Below are positions 1 to 6,894 of a stretch of 11,767 nt of DNA, piece after piece. The stretch is from Candidatus Saccharimonadota bacterium. Lineage in GTDB: Bacteria > Patescibacteriota > Saccharimonadia > Saccharimonadales > Saccharimonadaceae. The notes below the pieces were generated by a model, which was not told the origin of the DNA, did no database searches, and worked only from the letters and a program-made list of their open reading frames with translations. Numbering within the stretch: position 1 is the first letter of the stretch; each line of letters begins with the position of its first letter. The position numbers and the translations under genes are program-made. The DNA is taken from contig CAJPLU010000025.1 of assembly GCA_905371595.1 (NCBI GenBank), forward strand, positions 1-11,767, given 5' to 3'.

Positions 1-383
1 GCTGGGATTTTGGCGGGCAGGTCAATGTCGAGACCGCTGACCGACTTTTCGACATTATCGCCGGCGAAGTGCGAGCGGTGCTCGACGGGCAGATTAGCGA
101 AGAAGAACTGTCGGCGGCGCAGTCCTACGCGCTAGGTCGCCACCAGATGGGGGCGCAGACGGTTGCGCAGATTAGCAATTTCTATAGCGGGCGCTATTTC
201 GGCGATGGTTTTGTCAAGGATTATGAGCGCGTGCCCGAAGCAATCCGCAACATCACTCGCGAACGGATGATCGCGACGGCGCGCGAATTTATCGGCGCGG
301 ACACCTGGGTGCTGGCTGGTGTCAGTGCTAGCGATCAGAAATCACTGACGCGGCTAAATGATAAGCTAGAAAAGCTGTTTTAG
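1..383 (+). CDS. M16 (insulinase/pitrilysin) family peptidase, C-terminal fragment
   Basis: The gene enters from the left edge. Its reading frame begins at base 3, stays open from there, and ends at TAG 381-383, giving about 126 visible residues. The visible part resembles the C-terminal half of M16 peptidases and processing proteases: an amphipathic segment (GQISEEELSAAQSYALGRHQ) followed by QISNFYSGRYFGDGF and the closing stretch ITRERMIATAREFI, the usual end of the second, non-catalytic M16 domain. The HxxEH zinc site belongs to the N-terminal half and lies outside the window, so catalytic competence cannot be judged. A GTG at 69 is only an internal codon, since coding potential continues upstream of it. 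The gene ends 18 nt before a strong hairpin shared with the convergent gene. The family call rests on partial sequence, so it is probable rather than certain. Confidence 0.72.
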   Translation, partial: WDFGGQVNVETADRLFDIIAGEVRAVLDGQISEEELSAAQSYALGRHQMGAQTVAQISNFYSGRYFGDGFVKDYERVPEAIRNITRERMIATAREFIGADTWVLAGVSASDQKSLTRLNDKLEKLF

Positions 384-401
384 AATAATAATTTCAATCA
401 A

Positions 402-443
402 AAGTAAAATGCTCCGCCGCCGACCCAGCGGAGCATTTTACTT
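402..443. terminator. Bidirectional intrinsic terminator between convergent genes
   Basis: Bases 402-417 and 428-443 form a perfect 16-bp inverted repeat around a 10-nt loop. The GC core (GCTCCGC/GCGGAGC) is flanked by AAAAT/ATTTT, so RNA from either strand ends in a U-rich descending arm. It lies between the plus-strand peptidase stop (383) and the minus-strand stop (446-448), where one element can end both transcripts. Confidence 0.9.
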
Positions 444-445
444 GC

Positions 446-1228
446 TCAACGTTGGGCGGGCGACGGAGTTGGCGTCTCCGTCTCCGTCTCTGTGGCGCTA
501 CCGGCGGAGCCGAGAATCTGGTTATACTCGTCTCTCGTGACACTAATCGTCACGAACTTTCCAGGGTTACTGGAAAGGGCCTTCTGGAAAAGGCCTGCCA
601 GCCCCTCGTCACCTATTGTCGAGGTGACCTGGGTGTTTTTAATAGTCGCGCAATCTCTCAGCCACCAACCCCACTGGATACTGGGGTGGCAGTCACCGAG
701 GGTGTCCTTTGCGACATACCCCTCGGCACCTGGGAGATTAGTGAGGTTTATCACCATCGACGACATTTCGCCGTCGCCGATGATGTTAAACCTGATGACT
801 GACAGGGGAATCTCCAGCACTTCGTGAGTGCCGTCCCCGTGTTGGTAGTCTACCAAGATGCTGGCTCCCGCCTGCATCTTGGCATAGGCGCTAATAGAAA
901 AAATACCGCCACTAACGGAAGTTTCCCCTGTGGCAGAAACCGAGCGAGCGCCGATTTCCAGTGGGTACTCAGACCCGCTGGAAAACTCGTGCAGCGCCGC
1001 TGCCTCTGTGAAACTTGCTACCCTCTCTTTGTTTGAGGGCATCAATTGGTATATTGTCATATTGACGATTGCATACATCGCAATCATTATCACTAAGGTC
1101 AGAGCTATGATAGCACTGACCTTCATCTTGTTGTTGAATGCGTCATCGATCAGACATGCCAGTATACCACCGGCCATAAAGCCTGCAATCGTAGCGATTA
1201 CAGCCCAAAAAAGCAGAAACAACCCCAT
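446..1228 (-). CDS. Hypothetical membrane-anchored protein, two N-terminal helices
   Basis: I do not recognise this 260-residue protein. With the ATG at 1228 it has a hydrophobic helix at about residues 2-27, a short basic loop (NNKMK), a second helix at about 36-61, then roughly 200 residues that probably form one soluble domain. That domain has two cysteines (C180, C193) flanking a Trp-rich patch (QWGWWL) and ends in a Thr/Glu/Pro tail (TETETETPTPSPAQR). The ATG is preferred over the TTG at 1249: a Shine-Dalgarno-like AGGAG lies 11 nt before the ATG, while the TTG overlaps that site. A sigma70-type promoter sits upstream at 1337-1309. It is divergent from murD and convergent with the M16 gene. 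It uses AGG and CCC codons more freely than neighbours and contains no CTAG, which is common elsewhere here, so it may be accessory or fast evolving. Plus-strand ORFs over the same stretch lack comparable support. Confidence 0.8.
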   Translation of the reverse strand: MGLFLLFWAVIATIAGFMAGGILACLIDDAFNNKMKVSAIIALTLVIMIAMYAIVNMTIYQLMPSNKERVASFTEAAALHEFSSGSEYPLEIGARSVSATGETSVSGGIFSISAYAKMQAGASILVDYQHGDGTHEVLEIPLSVIRFNIIGDGEMSSMVINLTNLPGAEGYVAKDTLGDCHPSIQWGWWLRDCATIKNTQVTSTIGDEGLAGLFQKALSSNPGKFVTISVTRDEYNQILGSAGSATETETETPTPSPAQR

Positions 1229-1308
1229 GAGGTGGCACGCTCCTATCAAGTAGGAATAAAAAACGGAAACGTTCTACCTCTCGCTGGTCGGAGCGAAAGA
1301 TTACTATA

Positions 1309-1337
1309 ATTATATCAATAAACAATCTTGTTACCAA
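1309..1337 (-). promoter_or_regulatory. Promoter for the minus-strand membrane protein gene
   Basis: On the minus strand TTGGTA (1337-1332) is followed after 17 bp by a consensus TATAAT (1314-1309). The predicted transcription start is near 1302, leaving a leader of about 75 nt that contains the AGGAG site before the ATG at 1228. Confidence 0.7.
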
Positions 1338-1360
1338 GCTAAAGCATAAAGTATTGATAT
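1312..1360. repeat. AT-rich 9-bp inverted repeat in the divergent intergenic region
   Basis: ATATCAATA (1312-1320) and TATTGATAT (1352-1360) form perfect 9-bp arms 31 bp apart. The left arm overlaps the minus-strand -10 and the right arm lies about 22 bp before the murD -10. It could be a regulator site for both genes, but AT-rich arms can match by chance. Confidence 0.3.
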
Positions 1361-1378
1361 TATAGCGATGAAGGTGCG

Positions 1379-1387
1379 TGCTATAAT
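1379..1387 (+). promoter_or_regulatory. Extended -10 promoter of murD, predicted leaderless
   Basis: TGC followed by TATAAT (1382-1387) is a perfect extended -10. No good -35 is seen at 17 bp; TTGATA at 1354-1359 is too far away. The -10 ends 7 nt before the ATG at 1395, so transcription should begin at or next to the start codon. No Shine-Dalgarno site is present. Confidence 0.75.
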
Positions 1388-1394
1388 AGTCGGT

Positions 1395-2753
1395 ATGAAG
1401 ATTATTATCGCTGGCTACGGCGTAGAAGGTATATCAAATCTGATATATTTCCGGCAGAGATTTCCTGACGCGGAGTTTGTGGTGGCTGACGAGCGTCCAG
1501 CGGATAAACTGCCAACAATTCCGGACGGCGTGAAGCTGATTTCTGGCAAAAATGCCTTCAGCGAACAGCTGGGCGATGCTGATTTGGTGGTGCGGACGGC
1601 CAGTTTGCCGCCGCGTAATATCAAGACCAGCGGCAAGATCTGGTCGGCGACCAACGAGTTTTTTGATAAATGTCCGGCGCCGATTATCGGCGTGACAGGA
1701 ACGAAAGGTAAGGGGACGACGTGCAGTTTGATTACCTCGATTTTGCAGCAAGCCGGGCAAACGGTACATCTGGTCGGCAATATTGGCGTGCCGGCACTGG
1801 ACGTCTTGCCGAAAATCAAAAAAACCGACATTGTCGTTTACGAATTGTCTAGTTTTCAACTGTGGGATCTAGAAAAGTCGCCGCACATTGCGGTAGTGCT
1901 GATGATCGAGCCGGATCATCTGAATGTTCACGTGGATTTCGCCGACTACCTCAATGCCAAGAAAAATATTCGCCGCCACCAGCATCTTGGCGATGTCTGT
2001 TTATATCACCCGACGAATAAATATTCGCAGGAAGTGGCTGCCGCGCCGCTTGATAGGCTGCTAGATACGGGCGATAATCATGGTGATACGCTGGATTTTG
2101 CGCAGCGCTATGCTATTGCTGACGATGACCAAGTTTATGTCCAGGACGGTTACTTTTGCGTGCAAGATCGGCAGATTTGCAGCACCGATCATTTACGGTT
2201 GCCGGGCGCACACAACCTAGAGAATGCTTGCGCGGCGATGAGCGCGGTGACAGAACTGCCAATCACTGTGACCGACGAGCAATATGCTGCCGGACTGGAG
2301 AGTTTTACAGGATTGCCGCACCGTTTGAAATTGGTCGCTGAGAAAAACGGCGTGAGATACTACGACGACAGCATTTCGACTACGCCCGGTAGCGCTATTG
2401 CCGCGTTAAAAGCTTTCACGGAGCCAAAAATTTTGATTTTGGGCGGCTCTGACAAGGGGGCGGACTACGCGGAATTAGCACAGGAAATCGCCAGGCAGCA
2501 AATGCGAGCGGTGATTGTCAACGGCGCTAACGCCAGCGAAATTATCGAAATTTTGCATAAAAATAAGGTTTCTTGCCGGGTTGTCCAGCTGGAAATGGCG
2601 TCGATGCCGACAGTCGTCGAAGCGGCAGCCAATCAAGCACAATCTGGCGACGTAGTGATTCTCAGTCCAGCCGCCGCTAGCTTTGATATGTTTAAGAGCT
2701 ACAATGACCGCGGCGAGCAGTTCGTGACGGCAGTGGAGAAATTAGCTGATTAG
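1395..2753 (+). CDS. murD: UDP-N-acetylmuramoyl-L-alanine--D-glutamate ligase
   Basis: MurD adds D-glutamate to UDP-MurNAc-L-Ala with ATP in the cytoplasmic stage of peptidoglycan synthesis. The 452 residues match the usual family length and three-domain plan: an N-terminal Rossmann-like UDP-binding domain beginning KIIIAGYGVEG; the central ATPase domain with P-loop GVTGTKGKGTT (99-109), ELSSFQL (150-156), EPDHLNVH (172-179) and a lysine pair at 189-190 where the carbamylated Lys is expected; LPGAHNLENACAA (269-281); and a C-terminal domain with YDDSISTTPGSA (323-334), LGGSDKGADY (349-358) and ASFDMFKSYNDRGEQF (428-443). The ATG at 1395 is chosen because an upstream in-frame ATG at 1368 lies before the -10 element, outside the predicted transcript, and because family proteins start at this Rossmann strand. 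All key motifs look intact. The next gene starts 138 nt downstream with its own promoter. Confidence 0.96.
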   Translation: MKIIIAGYGVEGISNLIYFRQRFPDAEFVVADERPADKLPTIPDGVKLISGKNAFSEQLGDADLVVRTASLPPRNIKTSGKIWSATNEFFDKCPAPIIGVTGTKGKGTTCSLITSILQQAGQTVHLVGNIGVPALDVLPKIKKTDIVVYELSSFQLWDLEKSPHIAVVLMIEPDHLNVHVDFADYLNAKKNIRRHQHLGDVCLYHPTNKYSQEVAAAPLDRLLDTGDNHGDTLDFAQRYAIADDDQVYVQDGYFCVQDRQICSTDHLRLPGAHNLENACAAMSAVTELPITVTDEQYAAGLESFTGLPHRLKLVAEKNGVRYYDDSISTTPGSAIAALKAFTEPKILILGGSDKGADYAELAQEIARQQMRAVIVNGANASEIIEILHKNKVSCRVVQLEMASMPTVVEAAANQAQSGDVVILSPAAASFDMFKSYNDRGEQFVTAVEKLAD

Positions 2754-2833
2754 GCGACTCGCGTTCTTGGTAGTTAGTTGTGATATTTAGCGTGATCAAA
2801 AACGGTGGAGTTGCTGCTTATTATGATTAATCC

Positions 2834-2842
2834 TGTTATAAT
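2834..2842 (+). promoter_or_regulatory. Extended -10 promoter upstream of the M48 protease gene
   Basis: TGT followed by TATAAT (2837-2842) forms an extended -10. TTGCTG at 2811-2816 is 20 bp away, too far for a good -35. The predicted start near 2849 leaves a leader of about 43 nt that carries a GGAGG site, so this gene is not leaderless. I saw no clear murD terminator between 2754 and 2834. Confidence 0.65.
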
Positions 2843-2882
2843 GTAGCAGGAATAGGCGCGAGTCTTGAGATAGTATCTAATC

Positions 2883-2887
2883 GGAGG
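2883..2887 (+). promoter_or_regulatory. Shine-Dalgarno site of the M48 gene
   Basis: GGAGG lies 4 nt before the ATG at 2892. This strong site fixes the start and contrasts with the SD-less starts of most neighbours. Confidence 0.8.
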
Positions 2888-2891
2888 GTTT

Positions 2892-3983
2892 ATGGATCAA
2901 CAGCCGTACCAGCAATACCAACAGTATCAGCAGCCGCCGCAATCGCAGGCACAAACCAAAGGTCAGCTTGCCGTAGCGCGGGCTCGCAATGCGCAAGATA
3001 ATGTCGTTCTGACAATAACTATAATTATCTTTTGTTTCTTTGCGGCTAGCTATTTTATCTATACAACATTCCAGGAAATGTCAACGGATAATGCTGGACA
3101 CCACGTTGAGTTATCGTTCAGCGACGGCGTGATTGCTGTATTGCTGGCGATAGTTTTTATGATTATGGGATTGGGCATGCTGCTAGGTATTGGTATGTTC
3201 ATGGTGCGGATGATGCGCCAGCAAATGCTAGGTAATGCTTTGCAGGTTGAATATAGCGCTTACGCGTGGCTGCGCGATTGGGCCAACCAGGTATCGGCTG
3301 ATTTAGAGATGCCGCAAGTCGAGATTTTCATCACCCAGAATCCGGTGATGAATGCTTATGCTTTTGGTTTTGCTAGGCCATATTCTATCGTGCTGCATTC
3401 TGGATCAATTCGTTATTTGACCAAAGATGAATTAAAGGTGATTGTTGTACATGAAATGGCGCATATCAAATACCGCCATGCCAACGCTAACGTGTATTTG
3501 ATGCCGTTTTTGTCGATTCCGATTATCAGCGTATTGGGTAGTTGGATTTCTGGATTCTGGCACCGCCGTGCCGAGCTAACCGCCGATCGCCTAGCTTTGA
3601 TGTATTTGGGCGATAGCGAACTGGTCAAGAAATCGCTGATCAAGGTGCATGTCGGACCTGATGCGGCAGACAGCATGAACGAGGTGGCGCGCCAGTGGAT
3701 GCAGTACACGGCTGAACGCCCGATGAATCATTTTGCGCAGACTTTTAGCGATCATCCTTTTTTGGTACGCCGGTTGAGCCAGATTGACTATTGGAAGGGT
3801 GTGGTTGAACCGCGAAATCAGCCGCAGAGCGTTGCGCCAGTTGCTGCTCAGTCTAATGTTTCTGAACCCGCTGAATCCGAACCTGCTACCGAGCCGACAA
3901 CCGTAGAGCCAACCTCTACCAAGAAATCAACTCGCCGCAAATCAGATGACACCAGCCAAAACCAAGACGAGACTGCTGCCTAG
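2892..3983 (+). CDS. M48-family (HtpX/Ste24-like) membrane zinc metalloprotease
   Basis: This 363-residue protein is a membrane-embedded zinc endopeptidase of family M48, whose members act in membrane-protein quality control. HEMAH (187-191) supplies the two zinc histidines and catalytic Glu, and AELTADR (227-233) contains the third ligand Glu (E228) and the conserved Asp four residues later. The DHPFLVRRLSQI segment (287-298) is the usual M48 domain end. Helices are visible at about 38-58 and 78-104, with a further hydrophobic stretch near 201-221. Both ends are unusual: residues 3-20 are Gln/Tyr/Pro-rich with a tripled YQQ unit, and after about 310 there is a 50-residue Pro/Glu/Thr/Ser tail ending in a basic and acidic patch. 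Both tails are probably disordered. prfB starts 5 nt after the stop, so the two are probably co-transcribed. HtpX is the nearest familiar relative, but I do not claim orthology. Confidence 0.9.
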   Translation: MDQQPYQQYQQYQQPPQSQAQTKGQLAVARARNAQDNVVLTITIIIFCFFAASYFIYTTFQEMSTDNAGHHVELSFSDGVIAVLLAIVFMIMGLGMLLGIGMFMVRMMRQQMLGNALQVEYSAYAWLRDWANQVSADLEMPQVEIFITQNPVMNAYAFGFARPYSIVLHSGSIRYLTKDELKVIVVHEMAHIKYRHANANVYLMPFLSIPIISVLGSWISGFWHRRAELTADRLALMYLGDSELVKKSLIKVHVGPDAADSMNEVARQWMQYTAERPMNHFAQTFSDHPFLVRRLSQIDYWKGVVEPRNQPQSVAPVAAQSNVSEPAESEPATEPTTVEPTSTKKSTRRKSDDTSQNQDETAA

Positions 3984-3988
3984 GTTCT

Positions 3989-5074
3989 ATGCAACCGTTA
4001 CGAAAACAAGCTGAAGATCTCCGTGCTCGCGTGGCTAGCGCTTGCCAGGCTTTGCATATTGACGCTCGCGCTGAAGAGCTGGCAGTGCTTGATGAACAGC
4101 TGGCCGATTCGAACGTCTGGGCGAATGTCGAGCGGGCGCAGATGCTGACACGGCAGGCGGCGAGCTTGCGTTCGCAAATTGAGCCATGGCAGATTTTACG
4201 TTCACAAGTCTCGGATATAATCGAACTGATGGATCTAGGTGACGATTCAATGCTGGCAGAGTTTACCGAGCAGCTAGCAGCTCTCGAAGCAGAATACCAG
4301 GAGCGCCGCAAAGATTTGTTGTTTTCAGGCGAATACGATAATCGAGCGGCGATTCTCAAGTTGAGCGCTGGCGCTGGCGGTACGGATGCGCAGGATTGGG
4401 CAGAGATGCTAGAGCGAATGTATCTGCGCTGGGCTGAAAAGCATGATATGCAGACCGAGCTAGTCGAGCGTTCGACAGGCGAGGAGGCCGGCATCAAGAA
4501 CACAACTTACATTATCCGCGGTGCTTTTGCTTACGGCAAATTGCGCAGCGAGCACGGGGTGCACCGGCTGGTGCGGCTCAGTCCGTTTAACGCTGATAAT
4601 TTGCGGCAGACTAGCTTTGCACTGGTCGAAATCATGCCGGAAATGGACGCGCCAGGCGAGGTCGAAATCGACGACAAAGATTTGCGGATTGATATTTATC
4701 GCAGCGGCGGCAACGGCGGGCAAGGAGTCAATACAACTGATTCCGCAGTGCGCATCACTCACTTGCCGACGGGTACGGTGGTGGCGATTCAAAACGAGCG
4801 CAGCCAGCTCCAAAACAAAGAAACCGCGCTAAAAATCCTCAAAAGCCGCTTAGCGCAAATGCAGCTAGAGCAACGCGCCGAAACTTTGGCTGATCTGCGC
4901 GCCGGGGAATCGGCTAGCTGGGGCGCGCAGATCCGTAATTATGTGCTTCACCCTTACACATTAGTCAAGGATACGCGTACTAAGTTCGAGACGCATAACG
5001 CCCGCGGCGTGCTAGATGGCGACATTGACGGTTTTATCGAAGCATATCTCGAGCAGCAAGCGGCGACCGAGTAG
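3989..5074 (+). CDS. prfB: Peptide chain release factor 2
   Basis: RF2 recognises UGA and UAA in the ribosomal A site and triggers peptide release. The 361 residues are full length. The SPF tripeptide that selects the stop codon is at 198-200 (HRLVRLSPF) and the catalytic GGQ is at 243-245 (GNGGQGVNTTDSAVRITHLP). The N-terminal helical domain carries the expected SNVW element at 41-44, and SAGAGGTDAQDWAEMLERMY (126-145) is a classic family stretch. The gene reads straight through the region where many bacteria have an in-frame UGA and programmed +1 frameshift (around codon 25), so that autoregulation is absent. No clear Shine-Dalgarno site precedes the ATG. The M48 stop is 5 nt upstream, which suggests termination-reinitiation coupling. 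The gene itself ends in TAG, read by RF1 rather than RF2. Its presence supports UGA as a stop codon in this genome. Confidence 0.97.
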   Translation: MQPLRKQAEDLRARVASACQALHIDARAEELAVLDEQLADSNVWANVERAQMLTRQAASLRSQIEPWQILRSQVSDIIELMDLGDDSMLAEFTEQLAALEAEYQERRKDLLFSGEYDNRAAILKLSAGAGGTDAQDWAEMLERMYLRWAEKHDMQTELVERSTGEEAGIKNTTYIIRGAFAYGKLRSEHGVHRLVRLSPFNADNLRQTSFALVEIMPEMDAPGEVEIDDKDLRIDIYRSGGNGGQGVNTTDSAVRITHLPTGTVVAIQNERSQLQNKETALKILKSRLAQMQLEQRAETLADLRAGESASWGAQIRNYVLHPYTLVKDTRTKFETHNARGVLDGDIDGFIEAYLEQQAATE

Positions 5075-5099
5075 CTGGCTATCGCTATAAACTAGCTTA

Positions 5100-5108
5100 T
5101 GCTACAAT
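5100..5108 (+). promoter_or_regulatory. Extended -10 promoter of ftsE, predicted leaderless
   Basis: TGC followed by TACAAT (5103-5108) differs by one base from the murD element. Eight nt separate it from the ATG at 5117. No convincing -35 and no Shine-Dalgarno site are visible. The 42-nt gap after prfB holds no terminator that I can see, so read-through from prfB is also possible. Confidence 0.6.
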
Positions 5109-5116
5109 AGGTAGTG

Positions 5117-5800
5117 ATGATTCTGTTAGATAGAGTGACCAAGGTGTATGGTAAGGGCAGTAAGCCAGCGCTTGACCGTGTTAATCTGCATGTCGAGCCG
5201 AACGAGTTCGTGATCATCGTTGGGACGAGCGGTGCTGGCAAATCGACCTTGCTCAAATTATTGACGCGCGAAGAAAAGCCGACTAGCGGCAAGATTGTCG
5301 TTGGCGGTATTGATTACGACCAGCTCAAGGACAAGCATATCCCGTTGCTGCGCCGCAAAATTGGCGTAGTTTTTCAGGATTTTAAGTTACTACCGAACCG
5401 GACAGTGTTCGAAAATGTGGCTTTTGCGCTAGAAATTGCCGGCATGACTAACCGCGAAATTAAAAATACTGTGCCAAAAGTGATTGACCTGGTGGGTCTA
5501 AAGGGTAAGGAAAAGCAGTTCCCGCATCAGCTATCGGGCGGCGAACGCCAACGAGTAGCGATTGCCCGGGCAGTGGTGCGCCAGCCAAAGATTCTAATCG
5601 CTGACGAGCCAACGGGTAATCTCGATCCAAAGCATAGTTGGGATATTGTCCGCCTACTCGAGAAGATTAACCGATACGGTACGACAGTTATACTTACAAC
5701 ACATAATGTCGAGATTGTCAATAGGTTGAAGCGCCGCGTTATCACTGTTGATCACGGTAAGATTACTAGCGACCAAGCGCAGGGGAGTTATCGGCAATGA
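5117..5800 (+). CDS. ftsE: Cell-division ABC transporter ATPase FtsE
   Basis: FtsE is the cytoplasmic ATPase of the FtsEX complex, which uses ATP to drive conformational change in FtsX and so control septal peptidoglycan hydrolysis instead of moving a solute. The 227 residues are normal length. Walker A is GTSGAGKST (36-44), the Q-loop glutamine is Q87 in VVFQDFKLL, the ABC signature is LSGGERQ (139-145), Walker B is ILIADE (159-164) followed by PTGNLD, and the H-loop histidine is H196. RTVFENVAFAL (95-105) is typical of FtsE. GTG at 5114 is in frame, but the ATG at 5117 gives the better -10 to start distance (8 nt) for a leaderless message, so it is preferred; the difference is one residue. 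The stop overlaps the ftsX start as ATGA (5797-5800), which predicts translational coupling. Confidence 0.96.
   Translation: MILLDRVTKVYGKGSKPALDRVNLHVEPNEFVIIVGTSGAGKSTLLKLLTREEKPTSGKIVVGGIDYDQLKDKHIPLLRRKIGVVFQDFKLLPNRTVFENVAFALEIAGMTNREIKNTVPKVIDLVGLKGKEKQFPHQLSGGERQRVAIARAVVRQPKILIADEPTGNLDPKHSWDIVRLLEKINRYGTTVILTTHNVEIVNRLKRRVITVDHGKITSDQAQGSYRQ
5781..5787 (+). promoter_or_regulatory. Shine-Dalgarno site of ftsX inside the 3' end of ftsE
   Basis: AGGGGAG lies 9 nt before the ATG at 5797, within the last codons of ftsE. With the ATGA overlap it should help couple ftsX translation to ftsE. Confidence 0.6.
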
Positions 5801-6831
5801 GACGAGACAAAGTCAAGACAGCGGCTGCCAAAAAGAAAAGCTGCCGCGAGGACAAAAAAAATACCGGTGCGCGCGCCCTGACCAGACAAAGGCGCAGCCG
5901 CCAGCGCAAATGGCTGACTTTCGTGCGAATGTGCCGCTACGGCGTCAATAATTTCACTCGTAATGCCTGGCTAACGATTGCGGCTACCGCGGTGATGACG
6001 ATTACGTTGCTGATTATCTTTACTACGGTGGTGGCGCGTAATATATTGGCAGACTCGGTAACGGAGCTGAGTAAAAAAGTCGATATGTCAATTTATCTCA
6101 AAACGGGTACTACCGAAGAGCAGGCTAAACCGATTATTGCCGATTTGCGCAAACTGCATAATGTCGAGCGCGTTGAATTCGTTTCCTCGGAAAAAGCGCG
6201 CCAACAAAGCGCCGAAGACAACAAAGCCGACCAAGATATACTAGATGCCCTTAATCAAGCTGCCAATAAAATGCCAGCAGTGATTCGCGTTAATCTAGAG
6301 AATATCAATGACACCGACAGTCTTAGCGATTTTGTCAAAACTAATAAGCCGCTCAAAAAAATTATCGATGATAAGCGCGAACCGTCGTTTGCTGGCGACC
6401 GGCGCGATGCTATCGAAAATATCGGCCGCTGGACAGATTTTGCGCAGCGGGCCGGTTTGGCAGCGAGCGTACTCTTCGTCGTAATATCGTCGTTGATTGT
6501 TTTTAATACCATTAGAATGGCAATATTCAACCGTAAAAGCGAGATCGAGATGATGAAACTCATCGGTGCTGACAAAAGCTTTATTCGCGGCCCGTTTTTG
6601 GTAGAAGCGATGGTGTATGGTTGTATTGCTGCTGTTGTAGCGACCGCTATAGGGGTAGGGGTTTTCGCGACGATTTCTGGCAAATTACAGGCTTATGGAA
6701 TTGCTGCTGTAGCTACGTCGCACTTTTTGATAAATAATTTGCTGTTGGTCCTGCTAAGTATGATGTTGCTAGGCTCGTTGATTGGGATTATTTCCTCGAC
6801 GCTGGCCACTCGCCGTTATCTCAAATTGTAG
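5797..6831 (+). CDS. ftsX: Cell-division protein FtsX, permease-like subunit
   Basis: FtsX is the membrane partner of FtsE and carries the extracellular domain that recruits and activates peptidoglycan hydrolases. The 344 residues show the expected topology: cytoplasmic N-terminus, helix 1 at about 57-80, an extracytoplasmic domain at about 81-215, and helices at about 219-241, 268-292 and 313-335. VDMSIYLK (95-102) opens the extracellular domain as in other FtsX proteins. FNTIRMAIFNRKSEIEMMKL (236-255) followed by IGA is the conserved cytoplasmic loop that contacts FtsE. The first 47 residues form a very basic extension with many Lys and Arg before the conserved YGVNNFTRNAW segment. ftsX overlaps ftsE and is followed after 75 nt by the CHAP hydrolase, its likely extracellular client. 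Confidence 0.95.
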   Translation: MRRDKVKTAAAKKKSCREDKKNTGARALTRQRRSRQRKWLTFVRMCRYGVNNFTRNAWLTIAATAVMTITLLIIFTTVVARNILADSVTELSKKVDMSIYLKTGTTEEQAKPIIADLRKLHNVERVEFVSSEKARQQSAEDNKADQDILDALNQAANKMPAVIRVNLENINDTDSLSDFVKTNKPLKKIIDDKREPSFAGDRRDAIENIGRWTDFAQRAGLAASVLFVVISSLIVFNTIRMAIFNRKSEIEMMKLIGADKSFIRGPFLVEAMVYGCIAAVVATAIGVGVFATISGKLQAYGIAAVATSHFLINNLLLVLLSMMLLGSLIGIISSTLATRRYLKL

Positions 6832-6865
6832 AGTAATTTACGAAAGGGGGTGCTTATTCGACATA

Positions 6866-6894
6866 GCTTTATTGACAAAGCGGTAATGCTTTGT
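6866..6894. promoter_or_regulatory. Candidate operator: alternating inverted repeats in the CHAP promoter
   Basis: ACAAAGC (6875-6881) and GCTTTGT (6888-6894) are perfect 7-bp inverted arms around a 6-bp centre, fitting almost exactly between the -35 and -10. A further GCTTT at 6866-6870 makes GCTTT, AAAGC, GCTTT at an 11-bp period, one helical turn apart. This is the shape of a repressor or response-regulator site. No protein can be assigned. Confidence 0.45.

Noticed and set aside
1229..1249. TTG start extending the minus-strand membrane protein by 7 residues
   Set aside because: The TTG overlaps the AGGAG site that serves the ATG at 1228, and the longer N-terminus places Cys and His before the hydrophobic helix without support.
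452..1253. Overlapping plus-strand ORFs opposite the minus-strand membrane gene
   Set aside because: They are short, mutually overlapping, lack promoters and Shine-Dalgarno sites, and their proteins have no plausible domain pattern. The minus-strand ORF has a promoter, a Shine-Dalgarno site, two helices and a terminator.
1368..1394. Upstream ATG start for murD
   Set aside because: It lies before the TATAAT at 1382-1387, outside the predicted transcript, and adds nine residues before the conserved Rossmann strand.
2756..2864. 8-bp inverted repeat GACTCGCG/CGCGAGTC flanking the M48 promoter region
   Set aside because: The arms are 93 nt apart and short. A match of this size is not surprising over such a span and no further pairing supports it.
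3916..4503. Minus-strand ORF of 195 residues opposite prfB
   Set aside because: It is rich in Ser, Arg and Ala with no domain pattern and is the antisense shadow of a clearly coding prfB frame.
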